Part shown: positions 24,106-26,861 of the stretch, piece after piece | How the letters are laid out: every line of letters begins with the position of its first letter | Position numbering within the stretch: position 1 is the stretch's first letter | Assembly (NCBI GenBank): GCA_036752825.1 | Contig: DAIORV010000019.1 | Coordinates: forward strand, 1 to 26,861 | DNA from: UBA5177 sp002413265 | GTDB taxonomy: Bacteria; Chloroflexota; UBA5177 | Length of the DNA: 26,861 bases | Direction: 5' to 3' | Notes under the pieces: generated by a model | Seen by the model: only the letters and a program-made list of their open reading frames with translations | What the model was told of the DNA's origin: nothing | Databases searched by the model: none | Program-made: the position numbers and the translations under genes

Positions 24106-25281
24106 GTGGAGACGCTTTACGGCGAGCACATAGAACGAGACTTTCCGGCAGGTCCGGACTTTGAAGTCGATATTCACGGCATTTCGGGCGAGATCAAAGT
24201 ACGACGGGGCGCCGACGACCGCGTGCGGCTCAAGGCGAGACTCGACGAAAATGACGGCGCGGGCATCAGCTTTGAGCAGGTCGGCACACGCCTGAGCTTT
24301 CGGCCGAGCGTAGCCAGTCCCCCGATCGACATCGACTTCGAGGTCGAGATACCTGCCGGATGCGGGCTTGGGGCCGAGTCAATTCACGCCGACATCGACG
24401 TTCGCGATACAGAAGGCCCCATACGATTGCACTCGGTCCACGGGGACATCAATGTGTCGCACGCCGGCGGCTCCGGGATCGTCTCCGTGGAGTCGGTGGA
24501 CGGAGACCTTTCTCTGTCCCGTATCCAGGGCGAGATCACCCTATCGTCGGTCAACGGCGAGATCCAGATGAGCGAGGCGGACGGCGTCCTCAACGTTCAG
24601 ACTACGAACGGTGGTCTGATCGTGGACCGCTCGCGCCTTCAACGGTTCCATGCCAACACCCAAAATGGAGAGCTCAGAATTGAAACTCCTCTGGTTTCAG
24701 GGGAGCACTCCTTCGCACGATCGACAAACGGTGAGGTGGAGCTCATCGTGCCGGCGGATTCTGCTTTCACCGTTCAGATGAAAACCACCAATGGAGATCT
24801 GAGCTGCGACCTGCCGCATGAGGTGATCAACGGCAGCAGACGCAATCGCCAGCTGAGGGTAAACGGTGGAGGCGCCACGGTCGAGCTGGAGACAGCCAAC
24901 GGCGACGTCCGGGTGAGGAGTACCGGAGCCGGAAATGAGCGGGCGCACCATGAACGTGACAATCACGTCGACGCGCCCCGCGCTCCTCACATGCCGAGCG
25001 CTCCTCACGTGCCGGCTCCCCACATGCCACACGCTCCAACGGTGCCGCCGACTGCGGCTGTGCCGCCGGCCCCGGTGATCCCTCCCTCGCCGATGATGCC
25101 GCAGATGCCCTCGATTCCGGGTCCTGACGTCATCAGAGACCTCAGCCCTGATGAGCTGTCCGAGCTCGAAAGAGAGTCCGACCGCGTCGAGTCCGAGAAC
25201 ACTCTCACCATCCTGGCGCGGCTCGAGAACGGTGACCTCAGCGTGGACGAGGCCATGCATCGGCTGGAGTCTCTCCGCTAA
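24106..25281 (+). CDS. DUF4097 beta-repeat protein with His/Pro-rich linker and SHOCT-like tail
   Basis: A 391-residue second DUF4097 protein. Residues about 1-275 carry SVHGDI, SVDGDL, SVNGEI, TTNGGL, TQNGEL and TANGDV repeats. A Pro/His/Met-rich linker (about 285-345) contains APHMPSAPHVPAPHMPHAP, which could bind copper or act as a spacer. The C-terminus, TILARLENGDLSVDEAMHRL, is a short helix-turn-helix like the tail of the DUF2089 protein in the same operon. The GTG at 24106 has AGGAGGA a few bases upstream. There is no signal peptide. Function is unknown; shared tails suggest that operon products associate. Confidence 0.9.
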   Translation: METLYGEHIERDFPAGPDFEVDIHGISGEIKVRRGADDRVRLKARLDENDGAGISFEQVGTRLSFRPSVASPPIDIDFEVEIPAGCGLGAESIHADIDVRDTEGPIRLHSVHGDINVSHAGGSGIVSVESVDGDLSLSRIQGEITLSSVNGEIQMSEADGVLNVQTTNGGLIVDRSRLQRFHANTQNGELRIETPLVSGEHSFARSTNGEVELIVPADSAFTVQMKTTNGDLSCDLPHEVINGSRRNRQLRVNGGGATVELETANGDVRVRSTGAGNERAHHERDNHVDAPRAPHMPSAPHVPAPHMPHAPTVPPTAAVPPAPVIPPSPMMPQMPSIPGPDVIRDLSPDELSELERESDRVESENTLTILARLENGDLSVDEAMHRLESLR

Positions 25282-25331
25282 AAAATCGGGAGAGCGCCGG
25301 TCAAAAATGCTCGCGTTTGCCGGCGCTCTCC
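25280..25331 (-). terminator. Terminator of the minus-strand miniprotein gene (possibly bidirectional)
   Basis: GGAGAGCGCCGG (25289-25300) pairs perfectly with CCGGCGCTCTCC (25320-25331), a 12-bp stem with a 19-base loop. Read on the minus strand it is followed, after a few bases, by TTTTTT (25280-25285), giving a Rho-independent terminator. Read on the plus strand it comes 7 bases after the DUF4097 stop but lacks a T-run. Confidence 0.75.
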
Positions 25332-25344
25332 TCAATACCCGGTG

Positions 25345-25437
25345 CTAACCGTAACGGTCGTTGATCCAGGCACCGAGTGCGAAGACCAGGCCGACCAGCA
25401 CAATGGCGCCGATGAGCATGAGAGCAAGCTGAATCAT
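25345..25437 (-). CDS. Predicted 30-residue membrane miniprotein, probably leaderless
   Basis: An ATG at 25437 opens a 30-codon frame ending TAG at 25345. The product is one hydrophobic helix (MIQLALMLIGAIVLVGLVFA) with a polar C-terminal end (WINDRYG), so it should be a single-pass inner-membrane protein with that end probably cytosolic or periplasmic. A promoter with -10 TATACT ends six bases before the ATG, so the mRNA would start at or next to the start codon; no ribosome site is present, as expected of a leaderless message. A terminator follows 13 bases after the stop. Function unknown. The combination of promoter, helix and terminator is the evidence; the frame is too short for coding statistics. 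Confidence 0.55.
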   Translation of the reverse strand: MIQLALMLIGAIVLVGLVFALGAWINDRYG

Positions 25438-25443
25438 CGGTCA

Positions 25444-25472
25444 AGTATACGAGCGAGGGCGGGCATAGTCTA
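25444..25472 (-). promoter_or_regulatory. Promoter of the miniprotein gene
   Basis: On the minus strand TAGACT (25467-25472) and TATACT (25444-25449) are separated by 17 bases. The -35 hexamer overlaps the stop codon of the selenoprotein gene. The predicted transcription start coincides with the ATG at 25437. Confidence 0.5.
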
Positions 25473-25913
25473 GTCGGCCCCTTGTTCGAGAACCTTGCGC
25501 AGAATTTCGTCCACCGAGGGAATTTGCCACTGCTGTTTGCCAAGCCAAGAAGCTGCGATCGATCCATCCGGCGCCACCAGGAAAACCGCAGGCCGCTGGC
25601 CCAGCGAGAGGGCCCGGCTCAGGACGCCGTACTGCTTGAAGACGGCTCGCTGAGGATCGGCCAGACAAGGAAACGGCAGACCCAAGACCTGTTTTGACAG
25701 CTCTTCGAGACCAACAGGAGCCAGGGCTAAGATACTCGCCCTGACTTCCACAAATTCCTCGTATCGTTCTCGCAACTGCGAGATGTGCCCGCGGCAAAAA
25801 GGTCAGAAGAAGCCCCGCAGAAAAGTCAGCACCACGGTGCTGCCTCGATAGTCCGAAAGACGCACGACGCGCCCGTCGGAGCTTGGGAGAGCGAAGTCTG
25901 GTGCCGCAGCCAC
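25470..25913 (-). CDS. Peroxiredoxin-like protein (AhpC/TSA family), predicted selenoprotein with in-frame TGA
   Basis: A thioredoxin-fold peroxiredoxin of 147 residues that reads through one TGA. From GTG 25913 it begins MAAAPDFALPSSDG, then VVRLSDYRGSTVVLTFLRG, FF-U-PFCRGHISQLRERYEEF, GLPFPCLADP, KQYGV and AVFLVAPDG. TGA (25803-25805) is codon 37 and sits exactly where the family has the peroxidatic Cys of CPxC, giving UxxC; the second Cys is residue 40. The frame is closed upstream by TAA four codons before the GTG, so this start is effectively forced. A SECIS-like hairpin follows. It should reduce hydroperoxides. Read as ordinary code, only the C-terminal 102 residues (from ATG 25775) would remain and lack the active site; a nonsense mutation or sequence error is the alternative. 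Confidence 0.82.
25768..25783 (-). promoter_or_regulatory. Candidate bacterial SECIS element
   Basis: On the minus strand TCTCGC pairs perfectly with GCGAGA around the loop AGTT. The stem begins 19 bases and the loop 25 bases after the TGA. Published descriptions of bacterial SECIS elements (Zhang and Gladyshev type) ask for an apical loop of 3-14 bases, 16-37 bases from the UGA, with a G among the first two loop bases; this hairpin satisfies all three. The loop also carries a GU pair, as in E. coli fdhF. Confidence 0.65.
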
Positions 25914-25946
25914 TCCGCCAGCTTACCTGCTGGCACCGGCCTTACA

Positions 25947-26125
25947 TCAGGATCCCGCCTGCACCACACCCGTCTCACAGGCGACCACGACCGCCTGAGC
26001 TCGATCCCGAACATCAATCTTGTGAAACACGTGAGCCACGTGCGTCTTCACCGTGGCCTCAGAAAGCACCAATTTTGTCCGCGATCTCCGCGTTGCTCAA
26101 GCCGCAGTGGGCCGCCTCGAGTCGC
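25947..26125 (-). pseudogene. Frameshifted C-terminal remnant of a LuxR/NarL-type response regulator
   Basis: In one minus-strand frame the sequence reads EAAHCGLSNAEIADK, the start of a LuxR helix-turn-helix. One base of shift within the AAAA run at 26073-26076 brings in LVLSEATVKTHVAHVFHKI and VRDRAQAVVVACETG, the rest of the domain, ending TGA at 25947-25949. Removing one A restores an unbroken GLSNAEIADKLVLSEATVKTHV. The receiver domain and the start of the HTH are absent. It lies just upstream of the selenoprotein gene on the same strand. It is a decayed fragment, although the single indel alone could be a sequence error. Confidence 0.75.
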
Positions 26126-26323
26126 GTCGCGGAAATGCTGCAGACCGAGTAGTCGGGAGAAGTCATTGGTTAGCGGCGGAGAGTTTTTAGGCGGAAACCC
26201 TTCCCGGGCGCTGTCGAGGCGACTTGCCGATCCGCTCCCCTACTTCGTCGCGCATCGTCGTGTGCCCCGGCACCGTGCCGTCCAGCAAGGGCCCGACTTC
26301 AAGTCCACGCTTCTCGGCATCGC
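26126..26323. other. Non-coding or decayed interval
   Basis: Nothing is recognised. A minus-strand frame (26187-26378) includes KRGLEVGPLLDGTVPGHTT, which looks protein-like, but it runs into the tandem repeats and matches no family known to me. Confidence 0.3.
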
Positions 26324-26655
26324 GTAGCCGCAGCCCTTTAGGGGTGCCCAACGTCCTCGCCACGGAAACACGATCCACTGCCCCCTCGTAGCCGCACCCC
26401 TTTAGGGGTGCCCCAACTCGTCCTCGCCACGGAAAACACGATCCACTGCCCCCTCCGTAGCCGCAACCCTTTAGGGGTGCCCCAACTCGTCCTCGCCACG
26501 GAAACTCGACCCACTGCCCCCTCGTAGCCGCACCCCTTCAGGGGTCCCCCCACTCGTGCTAGACACGGAAACACCATCCACGACTCCCATGTAGCCGCGC
26601 CTCTTTAGGCGTGCCCCAACTCGTGCTAGTGAGGGAAACAGCGTCCACGAGGAGT
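26324..26655. repeat. Five tandem copies of a 64-69 bp unit, each with a small hairpin
   Basis: Copies begin GTAGCCGC at 26324, 26388, 26457, 26524 and 26591. Copies 2 and 3 are nearly identical; 4 and 5 are diverged. Each unit contains a palindrome around a TTTA-type loop: GCACCCC-TTTA-GGGGTGC is perfect in copy 2, while copy 5 reads GCGCCT-ctt-TAGGCGT and still folds with different bases. Between the hairpins lies CTCGTCCTCGCCACGGAAA. The array ends about 50 bases before the sucA start and may be a recombination product or a regulatory leader. Confidence 0.85.
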
Positions 26656-26707
26656 AAGCTGAGGGTAGATATTCCGCGCGATACCGCAGATTTCGGGCAT
26701 CGCCTGC

Positions 26708-26861
26708 ATGAATGGAACCTACATGGACGACACGGAAACGATGCAGTCGTTGCCGACTTGGGAGGCCCTCTACGGGCCTAATGTCGGCTACGCGATCGAG
26801 CTCTACGAGCGCTACCTCGCCGACCCTTCCTCGGTCGATGACGAGACCCGAGCAATTTTTG
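26708..26861 (+). CDS. sucA: 2-oxoglutarate dehydrogenase E1 component, N-terminus (3' end outside window)
   Basis: The frame from ATG 26708 reads MNGTYMDDTETMQSLPTWE and then ALYGPNVGYAIELYERY, LADPSSVDDETRAIF, the characteristic N-terminus of 2-oxoglutarate dehydrogenase E1 (or the multifunctional Kgd), where GPN-Y---LYERY and DPxSVD are strongly conserved. The thiamine-diphosphate enzyme decarboxylates 2-oxoglutarate in the TCA cycle. In-frame ATGs at 26723 and 26741 are alternative starts; none has a strong ribosome site. About 51 codons are present before the window ends. Upstream lies the tandem-repeat array and no clear promoter. Whether the protein has the extra succinyltransferase domain of Kgd cannot be seen. 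Confidence 0.9.
   Translation, partial: MNGTYMDDTETMQSLPTWEALYGPNVGYAIELYERYLADPSSVDDETRAIF

Noticed and set aside
25470..25775. Ordinary 101-residue protein starting at ATG 25775
   Set aside because: It would begin in the middle of the thioredoxin fold, after the active site. Upstream homology continues in frame through the TGA.
26338..26577. Minus-strand 79-codon reading frame in the repeat region
   Set aside because: Its product is just the tandem repeat translated (SVARTSWGTPKG units); no independent coding evidence.
26324..26655. CRISPR array
   Set aside because: Units are similar along their whole length, with no unique spacers between short identical repeats, and no cas genes are nearby.

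Overview
The window is about 26.9 kb of GC-rich, gene-dense bacterial chromosome. The content is mostly core metabolism and envelope biology: ATP-type PEP carboxykinase, an aminotransferase, a Xer recombinase, a DUF512 protein, inorganic pyrophosphatase, RecJ, a DUF2089/DUF4097 operon and the start of 2-oxoglutarate dehydrogenase E1. GTG, TTG and probably CTG starts are frequent, genes overlap tightly, and no plasmid, phage or IS genes are visible. This fits an uncultured soil-type Terrabacteria lineage such as Dormibacterota or Chloroflexota, but that placement is inference. Several genes are broken or frameshifted, so either local gene decay or draft-quality sequence must be kept in mind.

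Layout. 1-858 is the 3' part of pckA, overlapped convergently by a small secreted hypothetical (782-1327, minus). 1366-1809 (minus) is the remnant of a toxin-antitoxin module: an intact ribbon-helix-helix antitoxin and a PIN toxin cut off after about 24 residues next to a 62-bp imperfect palindrome. 1850-2842 (minus) is a short acyl-CoA dehydrogenase-like flavoprotein, divergent from an MFS transporter and ChrB-domain gene (3064-4783). 4930-10811 is a long, tightly packed plus-strand run: aminotransferase, XerC/D-type recombinase, secreted zinc protease, PHP phosphoesterase, DUF1684 protein and CvpA. The last starts at a probable CTG overlapping the previous stop. A truncated HD-GYP gene (10890-11351, minus) follows.

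11626-14052 encodes an exported GH5 glycosidase fused to an alpha/beta-hydrolase whose nucleophile serine is glycine. 14199-18015 holds DUF512, ppa, a cytosolic subtilase and a GAF protein. 17978-19726 (minus) is an MFS transporter with a C-terminal cyclic-nucleotide-binding domain, split by two frameshifts and divergent from a Crp/Fnr regulator. A 70-residue acidic protein with three VEGxRL repeats and a strong terminator follow, then recJ (minus) and the DUF2089-DUF4097-DUF4097 operon.

The most striking locus is 25470-25913 (minus). It is a peroxiredoxin-like gene with an in-frame TGA exactly at the peroxidatic cysteine of a CPFC-type motif, giving UPFC. Nineteen bases after the TGA lies a 6-bp hairpin with an AGUU loop that fits the published bacterial SECIS description. 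This predicts a selenocysteine peroxiredoxin. Its downstream neighbour is a predicted leaderless 30-residue membrane miniprotein with its own promoter and terminator. The right end contains a frameshifted LuxR-type HTH remnant, five 64-69 bp tandem repeats with a small hairpin in each unit, and the first codons of sucA/kgd.
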